From Pseudomonas sp. Bc-h (GTDB taxonomy: Bacteria > Pseudomonadota > Gammaproteobacteria > Pseudomonadales > Pseudomonadaceae), in the NCBI RefSeq assembly GCF_002080045.1, contig NZ_MUIN01000006.1, forward strand, positions 19,386-83,385: a stretch of 64,000 bases of DNA, written 5' to 3'. A program made the position numbers and the translations under genes. The notes under the pieces are model-generated. The model worked only from the letters and a program-made list of their open reading frames with translations. It was not told the DNA's origin and made no database searches. The first letter of the stretch is position 1; each line of letters starts with the position of its first letter. Positions 9,120-18,606 of this stretch are shown here, one piece after another.

Positions 9120-9137
9120 GCGAGCTCCATAGCTGTC

Positions 9138-9204
9138 TACCTATCGGTAGGTATACACTGCGCCGAGAATGTTTGAGCTGTCAACGTCTATCTATCGATA
9201 GGAA
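9138..9204. promoter_or_regulatory. Twin palindromic operators between GST and TetR genes
   Basis: Two related palindromes: TACCTATCGGTAGGTA at 9138-9153 and TATCTATCGATAGGAA at 9189-9204, with centres 51 bp apart (about five helical turns). The second overlaps the ribosome site of the TetR gene. Their position and dyad form suit a TetR-family repressor controlling both directions. Confidence 0.7.
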
Positions 9205-9212
9205 GGTAAATT

Positions 9213-9776
9213 GTGACGACCGATACCCGGGAATCGATCATGGCGGCTGCCCGAAAAATGGTGCAGACCCGCGGCTACAATGGCTTGAGCTTTCGTGAAC
9301 TGGCCAAGGAAGTTGGCATCAAGAGCGCGAGCATTCACTACCACTTCCCCACCAAGGGCGATTTGGGCCAAGCGCTTGCCAAACGCTACACCGAAGATGG
9401 CGTGACGTACTTCGAGGGTTTGCGCGCTGACTCAGACAACCTCGACGACTGGATGAGGGGCTACACCGGGATTTTTCGCATGGCCTTGGTCAACGACAAC
9501 CGCATGTGCCTGTGCGGCATCATGTCGGCGGAATACGAGGACTTGCCGCCCGAGGTTCGCGTCGAAGTCGACGCGTTCATCGAGGTCAACGTGCGTTGGC
9601 TGTCTGAGGTGTTGTCGGTGTGCCGTCCGGAGTTGACCGAGGAACAGAAGCACGCCCAGGCGCTGGCGATTTACGCAGCCGTCGAAGGCGCGCAACTGGT
9701 CGCGCGCGGGCGTGATGATTTGAGCGCGTTCGACAACACCATCGCGGCCTATCGTCTTGCCGGACTGTTGCCGTGA
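9213..9776 (+). CDS. TetR/AcrR-family regulator, NemR-like
   Basis: 187 residues starting with GTG, with GGAAGG upstream. The N-terminal helix-turn-helix reads IMAAARKMVQTRGYNGLSFRELAKEVGIKSASIHYHFPTKGDLGQAL. The ligand domain contains MCLCGIMSAEY, a cysteine pair in the position where NemR-type repressors sense electrophiles. Pairing with a glutathione transferase supports a role in electrophile detoxification. That role is inference; the family assignment is firm. Confidence 0.88.
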   Translation: MTTDTRESIMAAARKMVQTRGYNGLSFRELAKEVGIKSASIHYHFPTKGDLGQALAKRYTEDGVTYFEGLRADSDNLDDWMRGYTGIFRMALVNDNRMCLCGIMSAEYEDLPPEVRVEVDAFIEVNVRWLSEVLSVCRPELTEEQKHAQALAIYAAVEGAQLVARGRDDLSAFDNTIAAYRLAGLLP

Positions 9777-9852
9777 GCGCCCCTTCATGAGCGCTCTGTC
9801 TTTTGCTCGAAACAGCGCTAATATCCAGCCTGCCTTTGAGCGGAGGACAACA

Positions 9853-10749
9853 GTGAAAGCCAGATCCGATGAGTTGCAGGTGTTCGTTTCAGTGATCGAA
9901 AGCGGCTCTATTTCGGCCGCAGCCGAGCAGATAGGCCAGACGCCTTCGGCCATCAGTCGCACCTTGTCGCGGCTTGAAGCCAAGCTCGACACCACGCTGA
10001 TCAATCGCACGACTCGGCGCATGGACCTGACCGAGGAGGGCAAGTTTTTCCTCGAACGGGCCAGGCAGATTCTCGGGCAGATGGAAGAGCTGGAAGAGCG
10101 CATGTCGCTGCGTCAGCAGACGCCTTCAGGGCGTTTGCGAATCAACGCTGCTTCGCCGTTCATGCTGCACTCCATCGTGCCTTATGTGGCGGAATTTCGG
10201 GCAATGTATCCGGACATTCAGTTGGAGTTGAACAGCAACGACTTGATCATCGACCTGCTGGAGCAGAGCACCGACGTGGCGATACGCATCGGCACGCTCG
10301 CCGACTCGACGCTGCATGCGCGCTCGCTGGGCACCAGCCCGCTGAACATTCTGGCCAGCCCCGAATACCTGAAACAGCACGGCACGCCTGAAACGGTGGA
10401 GGCGCTGGGCGAGCATTCGCTGCTGGGTTTCACTCAGACCGAGACCCTCAATCACTGGCCTTTGCGGCATGCCGACGGCGATCGTTTGTTCATTCACCCA
10501 ACGGTCTCGGCGTCCAGTGGCGAAACCCTGCGTCAGCTGGCGTTGGCGGGGGAGGGCATCGTCTGCCTGTCGCACTTCATGACCCACGAAGACATCCGCT
10601 CAGGGCGTCTGAAAGTCATTCTGCCGGAAGCCAACAGTGGTTATCGCCAGCCGATTCATGCGGTGTACTACCGCAACTCGCAACTGGCTCTGCGTATTCA
10701 GTGTTTTCTGGATTTCATACAGCAGAAGCTGGCGAATTATGCGGCTTGA
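9853..10749 (+). CDS. LysR-family transcriptional regulator
   Basis: About 298 residues. The GTG at 9853 has a perfect GGAGG six bases upstream and gives normal family length; the open frame reaches back to 9757, overlapping the TetR gene, without a better site. The helix-turn-helix is ELQVFVSVIESGSISAAAEQIGQTPSAISRTLSRLE, and the domain structure matches the CrgA/DsdC-like group. Its target is unknown; no gene lies divergent to it. Confidence 0.85.
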   Translation: MKARSDELQVFVSVIESGSISAAAEQIGQTPSAISRTLSRLEAKLDTTLINRTTRRMDLTEEGKFFLERARQILGQMEELEERMSLRQQTPSGRLRINAASPFMLHSIVPYVAEFRAMYPDIQLELNSNDLIIDLLEQSTDVAIRIGTLADSTLHARSLGTSPLNILASPEYLKQHGTPETVEALGEHSLLGFTQTETLNHWPLRHADGDRLFIHPTVSASSGETLRQLALAGEGIVCLSHFMTHEDIRSGRLKVILPEANSGYRQPIHAVYYRNSQLALRIQCFLDFIQQKLANYAA

Positions 10750-10785
10750 TTCAACGCCCATTCTCCTGGATGTACCTGGCCCCTT

Positions 10786-10874
10786 TGGGAGGGAGCTTGC
10801 TCGCGAAAGGGTCGGTACATTCGCATGATTTTTCAGTGACTGGGCGCTGGTATTCGCGAGCAAGCTCCCTCCCA
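10786..10874. repeat. REP doublet of the GGAGGGAGCTTGCTCGCGAA class
   Basis: Inverted arms at about 10786-10807 and 10853-10874 (TGGGAGGGAGCTTGCTCGCG and its complement) flank 45 bp. It lies between convergent LysR genes. This is a different REP family from the CCGGCTTGCCGG type found elsewhere in the window. Confidence 0.85.
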
Positions 10875-10900
10875 CATTCGCATTCCAATCCGGATGATGA

Positions 10901-11779
10901 TCATACCGGTCGAACACCACTGAACTCCGCCCGCAACATCTCCACGAATGCCTCGCGCGCCGGATGGTGTTCGGCGTTCTCGTGCCAGTAGAACAGGTTG
11001 TCGACAGACGTCAGTTCCGGGAATTCGTAACCGACCCAGCCCGAGCCCTTGTGGTATTGCTCGAACACCCCCTTGGGCACCAGCGCCACGCCCGCACCGG
11101 CACTGACGCAGCCGACGATAGTGCCGTAGCTGGCGATGCTGATGATCGGCTGCGTCTGGCCATTGTTCAGCAGCCAGCGCTCAAGCGCCGCGCGATACGG
11201 GCAACCTTCAGGCCACATGAAAATCGACTTGCCCTGCAGATCCGCCGCGCTACGGATCGGCCCCAGGGATTCGGCAGCGATCAGCACCAGATCCTCGCGA
11301 TACATCGACGTGCGCTTGAGTCGAGGGCGCTTCACATCAATCGCCACAATTGCACCGTCGAGTTTGTGGTTGAGCGTGGCATCCAGCAGTTGCGGGCCGG
11401 TGCCGGTCGTCAGCTCCAGAGACACGTCTGGATAGCGCGCGTGAAAACGTGCGAGCAATCGGGGTAATCGTGAAGTGGCTGACGACTCGATGGCGCCGAT
11501 GCGCAAGGGGCCTGAAGGGGTTGCATCGGGGTGCACCGCACGCTTGGCTTCGTCCGCCAGGCTGAGCATTCGCCCCGCGTACGTCAGAAAAATTTCCCCG
11601 GCCGGGCTGATGCGCAAGCCCCGACCGTGCCGGAAAAACAGATCGGTGCCGAGCTCGGCTTCCAGTGCCTTGATCCGGGCCGTGATGTTCGACGGGACGC
11701 AATGCAGAACCTCGGCGGCGCGAGCGATGCTGCCGGTGTCGGCAACTGTCTTGAACATGCGAATCTGAGCCAGTTCCAT
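10901..11779 (-). CDS. LysR-family transcriptional regulator
   Basis: 292 residues with the N-terminal helix-turn-helix LAQIRMFKTVADTGSIARAAEVLHCVPSNITARIKALE and a C-terminal effector domain. It is divergent from an EamA exporter gene with a short intergenic region, so it probably controls that exporter. The ligand is unknown. Confidence 0.85.
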   Translation of the reverse strand: MELAQIRMFKTVADTGSIARAAEVLHCVPSNITARIKALEAELGTDLFFRHGRGLRISPAGEIFLTYAGRMLSLADEAKRAVHPDATPSGPLRIGAIESSATSRLPRLLARFHARYPDVSLELTTGTGPQLLDATLNHKLDGAIVAIDVKRPRLKRTSMYREDLVLIAAESLGPIRSAADLQGKSIFMWPEGCPYRAALERWLLNNGQTQPIISIASYGTIVGCVSAGAGVALVPKGVFEQYHKGSGWVGYEFPELTSVDNLFYWHENAEHHPAREAFVEMLRAEFSGVRPV

Positions 11780-11891
11780 GCATCACCAAAAGTGAATGGT
11801 TGAGTCATTATTGTTCGGTTGTGGTGAGCATAAGTTGTTTCGATACTCGCAGCCAAGCGCGGGCAAAACGTCTGCGGACGGGAGCATCGAC

Positions 11892-12824
11892 ATGAGCGTG
11901 GCAAGTGAGCCGGTTGCGGTAACGGGCGGTTCGGAAGATTCAGGCGTGCGCTGGCAGGGCCTGAAAGTGGCGGCGGCAACCTTCTTCGTCATCGCCTGCT
12001 GGGGCTTCTCCCCGACCGGGATTCGCATTGGTCTGCAAGGCTATGACCCGCAGCACCTGGCCCTGCTGCGATTCATCATCGCCTCATTGTTCATGGCGAT
12101 CATCGCTTCTTCGTTACGCATCTCCCTGCCGCGTATCAAGGACCTGCCGCTGCTCGGCGTGCTGGGTTTTTTCGCGGTCAGCCTGCACCACATCGCGCTG
12201 AATTTCGGCCAGTCGGGCGTCAGTGCCGGGGCATCGAGCGTGCTGATTCAATCGATGCCGCTGTTCACTGCACTGCTCGCGCATTTTGTGTTCAAGGAGC
12301 GCGTCAGCGGCTGGCGCTGGACGTGTGTGGCGTGGGGACTGGTCGGCGTTGCAATTGTCATCACCGGCGATCGCGGTTTCGGCCACATCGATGCGCGGGG
12401 TTTGTTGGTCCTGCTCGCGGCGTTTTCCTGGAGTGTGTATTTCTCGCTGCAGAAGCGCTATAGCCATCGTTACGACGGCCTGACCATGGTCTGCTACACG
12501 ATCTGGGCCGGGACTTTTTTCCTGCTCATTTACCTTCCGGGGCTCATGGGGGAAATCGTCAATGCCCCGCTGCGGGTCAACGTTGCCGTGGGCGTGCTCG
12601 GTTTCTTCCCTAGTGCGCTGGCCTATCTGGCGTGGGCGTACGTGTTGAAACACATGGAGGTCAGCCGCGCCTCCATGAGCCTGTACCTGACCCCGCCCAT
12701 GGCTATCGCCATCGCCTCGGTGCTGCTCGGAGAAATGCCCTCGGTCATGGTGGTCGTGGGTTCGGTCGTTGTGTTGAGCAGCGTGCTGGCGCTGAACCTG
12801 CGGCGTGAGCGGCTGGTGCTGTGA
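11892..12824 (+). CDS. EamA/DMT-family transporter
   Basis: Inner-membrane exporter of about 310 residues with ten predicted helices in two EamA repeats (first AAATFFVIACWGFSPTGIRIGL, second GLLVLLAAFSWSVYFSLQKRY). Members export amino acids or other small metabolites; the substrate is not readable here. The ATG at 11892 has GGAG seven bases upstream, while the open frame extends to 11796 without a ribosome site. Divergent from its probable LysR regulator. Confidence 0.85.
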   Translation: MSVASEPVAVTGGSEDSGVRWQGLKVAAATFFVIACWGFSPTGIRIGLQGYDPQHLALLRFIIASLFMAIIASSLRISLPRIKDLPLLGVLGFFAVSLHHIALNFGQSGVSAGASSVLIQSMPLFTALLAHFVFKERVSGWRWTCVAWGLVGVAIVITGDRGFGHIDARGLLVLLAAFSWSVYFSLQKRYSHRYDGLTMVCYTIWAGTFFLLIYLPGLMGEIVNAPLRVNVAVGVLGFFPSALAYLAWAYVLKHMEVSRASMSLYLTPPMAIAIASVLLGEMPSVMVVVGSVVVLSSVLALNLRRERLVL

Positions 12825-12829
12825 GCTTG

Positions 12830-12897
12830 TGTAGAAGTCCGGCTTGCCGCGGTAGCGATGTCGAGGGCGCCTCCGCCGGCAAGCCGCACTGCTACAG
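12830..12897. repeat. REP doublet, CCGGCTTGCCG class
   Basis: Inverted pair beginning gtagaagtccggcttgccg and ending with its near-complement up to gctaca, about 68 bp. It lies just after the EamA gene stop. Confidence 0.8.
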
Positions 12898-13021
12898 AGA
12901 GTGGTGGTGAATCGGCTATTCGTGAACTGCACGCAATAGTCATTTGGGCTCAACTGCCTTTTTCGTATCGAATCACAGGCTGATACTGACTCCATCATTT
13001 ACAGCAACAGGGAGTCATCGC

Positions 13022-13921
13022 ATGAACATCTTCATTACCGGCGCCGCAGGTTTTATCGGTGGCTCCATCGCAACGAGCCTGGTCAAAAAGGGCCATCAAG
13101 TCACTGGCCTGGTGCGCAGCGCCGAGCAGGCCGATGAAATGACAGCGTTGGGTATCGTTCCGGTGATTGGCACGCTCGACGACAGGGCCATGCTGATCGA
13201 GCAGGCGCGCAGATCCGACGGCGTGATCAACGCCGCTAGCAGTGACCACCGTGGTGCGGTCGAAGCACTGATCGAAGGTTTGAAAGGTTCGAACAAGCCG
13301 CTCCTGCACACCAGCGGGTCGAGCATCGTCGGTGATGCGTCCGGCGGCAAGGGCGGCGGCCAGGTCTTCTTTGAAGACAAGCTCCCGGCCGCGACGCCTG
13401 ACAAGGCCGCACGGGTTGCCATCGACGATCTGGTCATCGCATCGGCGAAAGACGGCGTACGTTCGGCCGTGATCTGCAACACCCTGATCTACGGCTTGAG
13501 CCTGGGCGTAGACCGCGACAGCGTGCAGTTGCCGCGCCTGCTCAAACAGGCCCGCAAAAGCGGTATCGTGCGTCACGTCGGCCCGGGCGAAAACGTCTGG
13601 TCCAACGTGTTCATCGAAGATGTGGCAGAGCTGTACGCCCTGGCGCTGGAGAAGAACCCGGCGGGCACTTTCTACTTCGTCGAAAGCGGGGAAGCATCTT
13701 TCGTCGACATGACCAATGCCATGGCCGAAGCGATGGGGCTTGGTAAATCTCAGGACTGGCCGCTGAAAGATGCAGAAGCAGAATGGGGCTATGAGATGGC
13801 CAACTACGGCCTGGGCTCCAACAGCCGGGTCCGCGGCAAGAACGCCCGCGAGTTGCTGGGTTGGGTGCCCAAGCGCACGTCGGTGATCGAGTGGATCAAG
13901 CACGACATGCTCAAAGGTTGA
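13022..13921 (+). CDS. Atypical SDR, NAD(P)-dependent epimerase-like
   Basis: Extended short-chain dehydrogenase-like protein of 299 residues. The nucleotide loop GAAGFIGG lies at residues 7-14, followed by a Rossmann fold. I cannot find the YxxxK catalytic pair in any frame-consistent position, so it may be an atypical SDR acting as a reductase or binding protein. The ATG at 13022 is preceded by GGGAG; the open frame starts further upstream at 12944. It is a single-gene unit ending in a terminator. Confidence 0.8.
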   Translation: MNIFITGAAGFIGGSIATSLVKKGHQVTGLVRSAEQADEMTALGIVPVIGTLDDRAMLIEQARRSDGVINAASSDHRGAVEALIEGLKGSNKPLLHTSGSSIVGDASGGKGGGQVFFEDKLPAATPDKAARVAIDDLVIASAKDGVRSAVICNTLIYGLSLGVDRDSVQLPRLLKQARKSGIVRHVGPGENVWSNVFIEDVAELYALALEKNPAGTFYFVESGEASFVDMTNAMAEAMGLGKSQDWPLKDAEAEWGYEMANYGLGSNSRVRGKNARELLGWVPKRTSVIEWIKHDMLKG

Positions 13922-13941
13922 TCCGCCTCTGACGTGCAATG

Positions 13942-13972
13942 AACGGCCACCTTCTGGTGGCCGTTTGCGTTT
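13942..13972 (+). terminator. Rho-independent terminator
   Basis: Ten-base-pair stem AACGGCCACC/GGTGGCCGTT (13942-13951 and 13956-13965) with a TTCT loop, followed by a T-rich tail, 20 bases after the SDR stop. Confidence 0.85.
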
Positions 13973-14086
13973 GCGGGAAGTTTCATCATTAATGAGTGAC
14001 TGGATCGTTAGTCTCGTCAGCCTTCAGACAGCTTTCATACAGCACGCGCGTACGAAGCTGTCGCATCAGCTCATTAAGGAAGCCCC

Positions 14087-15754
14087 ATGCGAGTCGTGAC
14101 CCTCAAGACCCTCGCCTTGTCGGTGATCTTCGCCGCCAGCTCACCCGTTTATGCAATTACGCTTGAAGGCGGCGCCGTTGCAGCGCCCGACCAGTATGGC
14201 GCGCAAGTGGCGGCGCAAATCCTGAAAAAGGGCGGCAACGCCGTTGATGCCGCGGTCGCCACCGCCTTTACGCTGGCCGTGACCTACCCCGAAGCAGGCA
14301 ACATCGGCGGAGGCGGCTTCATGACCCTGTTCATGAAGGGCAAACCCTACTTCCTCGACTACCGCGAAACCGCGCCCAAGGCGGCGAGCCGCGACATGTA
14401 CCTGGATGAAAAGGGCAACGTGATCCCTGGCATGAGCCTGGTTGGTGCCCGCGCTTCCGGCGTGCCCGGCACGGTGATGGGCTTGTGGGAAGCACATCAG
14501 AAATTCGGCAAATTGCCTTGGGCCGAACTGCTGACCCCGGCCATCGGCTATGCGAAGAACGGTTTCACAGTGGCCGACAAGCAGTACATGTACGGCGAAG
14601 CGGCGATCAAGCAGCTCAACGGCAAGACAAACTTCAGCGATTACTTCGGCGGCATGAAAAGCGGCGAGACCTTCCGCCAGCCGGAGCTGGCCAAGACCCT
14701 GGAGCGGATCGCCGACAAGGGCGCCAACGAGTTCTATCAGGGGCAGACGGCTGACTTGCTGGTGGCGCAGATGCAGCACGACAACGGCCTGATCACCAGG
14801 CAGGATCTGGCCGGTTACAAGGCGGTATGGCGCAAGCCGTTGCGCGTCAACTTCGACGGCAACACCCTCTACACCGCGCCGCTGCCCAGCTCGGGCGGTG
14901 TGGCACTGGCACAGCTGATCGGCATCAAGCAGCAATTGAGCGACGACTTCAAAGGCGTGCCGCTGAACTCCGCGCGCTACATTCACCTGTTGGCGGAGAT
15001 CGAAAAGCGTGTGTTCGCTGACCGCGCTAACTACCTCGGCGATCCGGACTTCTCCAAGGCGCCCGTCAGCCAACTGACAGACCATGTGTATCTGGTCCAG
15101 CGCGCGCACGAGGTCAACCCGAACGGCATTTCACCGACCGAGAACATCAAGGCCGGGCTTGAATCTAACCAGACCACACACTTTTCCATCGTCGACTCCA
15201 GCGGCAACGCCGTCAGCAATACCTACACCCTCAACTGGGACTACGGCAGCGGCGTAGTGGTCAAGGGCGCGGGCTTTTTGATGAACGATGAGATGGACGA
15301 CTTCAGCTCCAAGCCGGGCGTGGCCAATGCGTTTGGCGTGGTAGGTGGAGATGCGAATGCCATCGAACCGGGCAAGCGCATGCTGTCGTCGATGAGTCCG
15401 AGCCTGGTGACCCGCGACGGCGCCGTGACTCTTGTGTTGGGCACGCCGGGCGGTTCACGGATTTTCACCACGGTCTTTCAGGTGCTGAACAACCTCTACG
15501 ATTTCCACATGCCGTTGAAGGACGCAGTGGCGGCGCAGCGAGTGCATCACCAGTTGCTGCCCAAAGACACGATCTTTACCGAGAAATTCGCGCCATTGCC
15601 CACCCCGGTTGCCGAGGAGTTGCAGACCATGGGCTACACGCTCAAGGATCAAGGCTGGTCGATGGGCAATGTGCAGGCGATCAAAGTCGACGGCGCGAAA
15701 GTCGAAACCGCGTCCGACCCGCGTGGGCGGGGAGTGGGGATGGTGGTCAAGTAG
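14087..15754 (+). CDS. ggt: Gamma-glutamyltransferase, secreted precursor
   Basis: Periplasmic enzyme that hydrolyses glutathione and transfers gamma-glutamyl groups. The 555-residue precursor begins with a signal peptide (about residues 1-23, ending PVYA). Autocleavage is expected between Gln362 and Thr363 in NQTTHFSIVD, making Thr363 the nucleophile of the small subunit. GNIGGGGFMTLF near residue 65 and the LSSMSPSLV stretch in the small subunit also fit. It stands alone, between the SDR gene and prfC. Confidence 0.95.
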   Translation: MRVVTLKTLALSVIFAASSPVYAITLEGGAVAAPDQYGAQVAAQILKKGGNAVDAAVATAFTLAVTYPEAGNIGGGGFMTLFMKGKPYFLDYRETAPKAASRDMYLDEKGNVIPGMSLVGARASGVPGTVMGLWEAHQKFGKLPWAELLTPAIGYAKNGFTVADKQYMYGEAAIKQLNGKTNFSDYFGGMKSGETFRQPELAKTLERIADKGANEFYQGQTADLLVAQMQHDNGLITRQDLAGYKAVWRKPLRVNFDGNTLYTAPLPSSGGVALAQLIGIKQQLSDDFKGVPLNSARYIHLLAEIEKRVFADRANYLGDPDFSKAPVSQLTDHVYLVQRAHEVNPNGISPTENIKAGLESNQTTHFSIVDSSGNAVSNTYTLNWDYGSGVVVKGAGFLMNDEMDDFSSKPGVANAFGVVGGDANAIEPGKRMLSSMSPSLVTRDGAVTLVLGTPGGSRIFTTVFQVLNNLYDFHMPLKDAVAAQRVHHQLLPKDTIFTEKFAPLPTPVAEELQTMGYTLKDQGWSMGNVQAIKVDGAKVETASDPRGRGVGMVVK

Positions 15755-15802
15755 ACGTGTTCGCAGTGGTGAGCAGCTTCTGTGGGAGGGATCGAAGGTG
15801 AA

Positions 15803-15913
15803 TGATCGTTCCCACGCTCTGCGTGGGAATGCATCCTGGACGCTCCGCGTCCCGCAGTAGGATGACGCGGAGCGTCACGGTCGGCATTCCCACGCGGAGC
15901 GTGGGAACGATCA
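15803..15913. repeat. Nested palindromic REP/cruciform element
   Basis: Outer arms (15803-15832 and 15884-15913) carry TGATCGTTCCCACGC and its complement, each arm being itself a hairpin (TTCCCACGC...GCGTGGGAA). Inner arms GACGCTCCGCGTC (15838-15850) and GACGCGGAGCGTC (15864-15876) nest inside. It lies between the converging ggt and prfC. Confidence 0.9.
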
Positions 15914-15937
15914 CCAGCCGTTATAGCTCAATGGCCC

Positions 15938-17521
15938 TTAATGATGCTCACGCGTCGCACGGAATTTGATATCCGGCCAGCGCTCTTCCATCAGGGCCAG
16001 GTTGACCCGGGTCGGCGCCAGATAGGTCAGGTGACCACCGCCGTCCATGGCCAGGTTTTCCACGGCCTTGTTCTCGAATTCCTCGAGCTTCTTCTTGTCG
16101 CTGCTGTCGATCCATCGGGCTGACCACACGGTGATCGGCTCGTAGGCGCATTCGACCTTGTATTCTTCCTTCAGGCGGCTGGCGACTACGTCGAACTGCA
16201 GCACACCGACGGCGCCCAGAATGATGTCGTTGCTGCGCGTCGGGAAGAACACCTGCGTGGCGCCTTCTTCGGCGAGCTGTTGCAGACCCTGACGCAGCTG
16301 CTTGGATTTCAGCGGATCCTTCAGACGCACACGACGGAACAGTTCCGGAGCGAAGTGCGGGATACCGGTGAAGCCCAGCGCCTCGCCTTCGGTGAAGGTG
16401 TCGCCGATCTGGATCGTGCCGTGGTTGTGCAGGCCGATGATGTCGCCGGCGTAGGCTTCTTCCAGCTGTTCACGCTCGCTGGAGAAGAACGTCAGCGCGT
16501 CACCGATGCGTACGTCCTTGCCAGTGCGGACATGGCGCATTTTCATGCCCTTGTCGTACTTGCCCGAGCAGATGCGCATGAACGCGATACGGTCGCGGTG
16601 CTTGGGGTCCATGTTCGCCTGAATCTTGAACACGAAGCCTGAGAACTTCTCCTCGACTGGCTCGACGGTCCGCTCGTTGGCAACACGCGGCAGCGGCAGC
16701 GGGGCCCAGTCGACGACCGCATCGAGCACATGGTCGACACCGAAGTTACCCAGCGCAGTACCGAAGAATACCGGGGTCAACTGGCCGTCGAGAAACTCCT
16801 GCTGATTGAACTCATGACAGGCGCCCTGCACCAGCTCGAGTTGATCGACGAAGCGGTCGTACTCGTCGCCCAGATGGGCGCGGGCCTCGTCAGAGTCCAG
16901 CTTCTCGATGATTTTGGTTTCAGTGCGCTCATGCCCATGACCGGCGGTGTAGACGATGATGTAGTCGTCGGCCAGGTGGTACACACCCTTGAAGTCGCGG
17001 TAGCAACCGATCGGCCAGGTGATCGGCGCAGCCTTGATCTTCAGGACCGCTTCGATCTCGTCGAGCAGTTCGATCGGGTCACGGATGTCGCGGTCCAGCT
17101 TGTTGATGAAGCTGACGATCGGCGTGTCACGCAGACGGCAGACGTCCATCAGGGCGATGGTCCGCGGCTCTACACCCTTACCGCCGTCGAGCACCATCAA
17201 TGCCGAGTCCACCGCGGTCAGCGTGCGGTAGGTGTCTTCGGAGAAGTCTTCGTGGCCCGGGGTGTCGAGCAGGTTGATCATGTGTTCGCGATACGGGAAC
17301 TGCATGACCGACGTGGTAATGGAAATACCCCGCTGCTTCTCCATCTCCATCCAGTCTGACGTGGCATGGCGATCGGATTTGCGGGATTTCACCGTACCGG
17401 CGACGGCAATGGCCTTGCCCATCAGCAAAAGCTTTTCGGTGATGGTGGTCTTACCGGCGTCGGGGTGGGAAATAATGGCGAAAGTGCGGCGTTTCGCGAC
17501 TTCGGCGGCCTGTCTGGTCAT
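15938..17521 (-). CDS. prfC: Peptide chain release factor 3
   Basis: Translational GTPase of 527 residues that releases RF1/RF2 from the ribosome after termination. G-domain motifs: P-loop [13 protein letters not shown] (about 18-30), [14 protein letters not shown], and NKLDRD. The EF-G-like domain II follows from about residue 300, and the C-terminal domain ends in [13 protein letters not shown]. Length and sequence match the family throughout. Single gene. Confidence 0.97.
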   Translation of the reverse strand: MTRQAAEVAKRRTFAIISHPDAGKTTITEKLLLMGKAIAVAGTVKSRKSDRHATSDWMEMEKQRGISITTSVMQFPYREHMINLLDTPGHEDFSEDTYRTLTAVDSALMVLDGGKGVEPRTIALMDVCRLRDTPIVSFINKLDRDIRDPIELLDEIEAVLKIKAAPITWPIGCYRDFKGVYHLADDYIIVYTAGHGHERTETKIIEKLDSDEARAHLGDEYDRFVDQLELVQGACHEFNQQEFLDGQLTPVFFGTALGNFGVDHVLDAVVDWAPLPLPRVANERTVEPVEEKFSGFVFKIQANMDPKHRDRIAFMRICSGKYDKGMKMRHVRTGKDVRIGDALTFFSSEREQLEEAYAGDIIGLHNHGTIQIGDTFTEGEALGFTGIPHFAPELFRRVRLKDPLKSKQLRQGLQQLAEEGATQVFFPTRSNDIILGAVGVLQFDVVASRLKEEYKVECAYEPITVWSARWIDSSDKKKLEEFENKAVENLAMDGGGHLTYLAPTRVNLALMEERWPDIKFRATREHH

Positions 17522-17677
17522 GGGAAATCGCCCGAGAGGTGATTCAAAAAAGGGCGGCGATTATAGCTCAAACAAAGTCAATAACCGAACCGTTCAGTCG
17601 ATCAAGGGTGGCCAAATAGCATCTTACGTGGGAACCTTTGCGGTTGTGGAGACGTCCATTCCCTGGCTGTTGAAGAA

Positions 17678-17685
17678 GCTACACT
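17678..17685 (+). promoter_or_regulatory. Candidate RpoS-type -10 element ahead of the osmoprotectant operon
   Basis: GCTACACT matches the extended sigma-S -10 form (C at -13, CTAYACT). The 345-bp region between prfC and the operon otherwise shows no clear repeat. The homologous enterobacterial osmU and yeh operons are known to depend on RpoS, which supports but does not prove the call. Confidence 0.35.
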
Positions 17686-17866
17686 CAACGTCAAGGGTTG
17701 CAAAATCAGCAAGTTAGCTTGACGAAGCTGCGCTCATGGCTTGTGTTTTCGCCGAGGTTTCACCCTTTCCGGCGACCCACCCGCTGCTCTTCGCGAACGT
17801 TCGCAATCCGGCCGAAATGGCCAATCCCCTGCGAGGCGTTCGCCGACTGAAATAAGGAGTCCGCCC

Positions 17867-18580
17867 GTGGCTAATCGCTATGGCAAGGGGCTAATGGGAG
17901 GTGTGATTGTCATCGCACTTCTGGCCCTGCTGGTCCAATGGATCGGCATCAGTACCATCAGGCAGTATCAGGATGATCTGCTGTTTTACCTGCAAGCGCA
18001 TGTGATGCTTGTCCTGGCATCGATGCTCGCGGCACTGGTGGTCGGAATACCGACCGGCATTGTCTTGAGCCGACCGAACATGGTCGGCCGCGCCGAACGC
18101 TTCATGCAGATCTTCAACATCGGTAACACCGTTCCTCCTCTCGCAGTACTGGCCATTGCCCTGGGTGTCCTGGGTATCGGCAGTGGGCCTGCGATCTTCG
18201 CGCTGTTCCTCGCCTCTCTGTTGCCCATCGTGCGCAACACCTACGAAGGCCTGAAAAACGTTCAGGGTTCTCTCAAAGAAGCCGCCACCGGCATCGGCAT
18301 GACACCGCGTCAGGTGTTGTGGCGCGTCGAGCTGCCCAATGCCGTGCCGATCATCATCGGCGGTGTGCGGGTGGCGCTGGCGATCAACGTCGGGACTGCG
18401 CCGCTGGCCTTCCTGATCGGGGCCAACAGCCTCGGCAGTCTGATCTTCCCCGGCATCGCCCTGAACAATCAGCCGCAACTGGTACTGGGCGCCGCGTGTA
18501 CCGCGTTGCTGGCTCTGCTGCTCGATGGCGCCGTGACCCTGGCGAGTCGTCTGTGGCTGGAACGTGGCCTGGCTCGTTGA
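17867..18580 (+). CDS. osmW: Osmoprotectant ABC transporter permease (first of two)
   Basis: Inner-membrane permease of 237 residues with an N-terminal anchor and the binding-protein-dependent signature EAATGIGMTPRQVLWRVELPNAVPIIIGG. Several hydrophobic helices precede and follow it. The GTG at 17867 has AAGGAG seven bases upstream; the upstream frame extension lacks a ribosome site. First gene of the four-gene operon permease/binding protein/permease/ATPase. The name follows the Osm(U) system; an OpuC name would be equally defensible. Confidence 0.88.
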   Translation: MANRYGKGLMGGVIVIALLALLVQWIGISTIRQYQDDLLFYLQAHVMLVLASMLAALVVGIPTGIVLSRPNMVGRAERFMQIFNIGNTVPPLAVLAIALGVLGIGSGPAIFALFLASLLPIVRNTYEGLKNVQGSLKEAATGIGMTPRQVLWRVELPNAVPIIIGGVRVALAINVGTAPLAFLIGANSLGSLIFPGIALNNQPQLVLGAACTALLALLLDGAVTLASRLWLERGLAR

Positions 18581-18606
18581 GCGGCCGCGCTGAAGAAGGA
18601 ATTCGT

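Noticed and set aside
17630..17660. Possible AlgU (sigma-22) promoter GGAACCTTT upstream of the osmoprotectant operon
   Set aside because: The -35 resembles GAACTT, but the downstream TCCAT is a poor match to the TCTGA -10, so only the RpoS-like element is listed.
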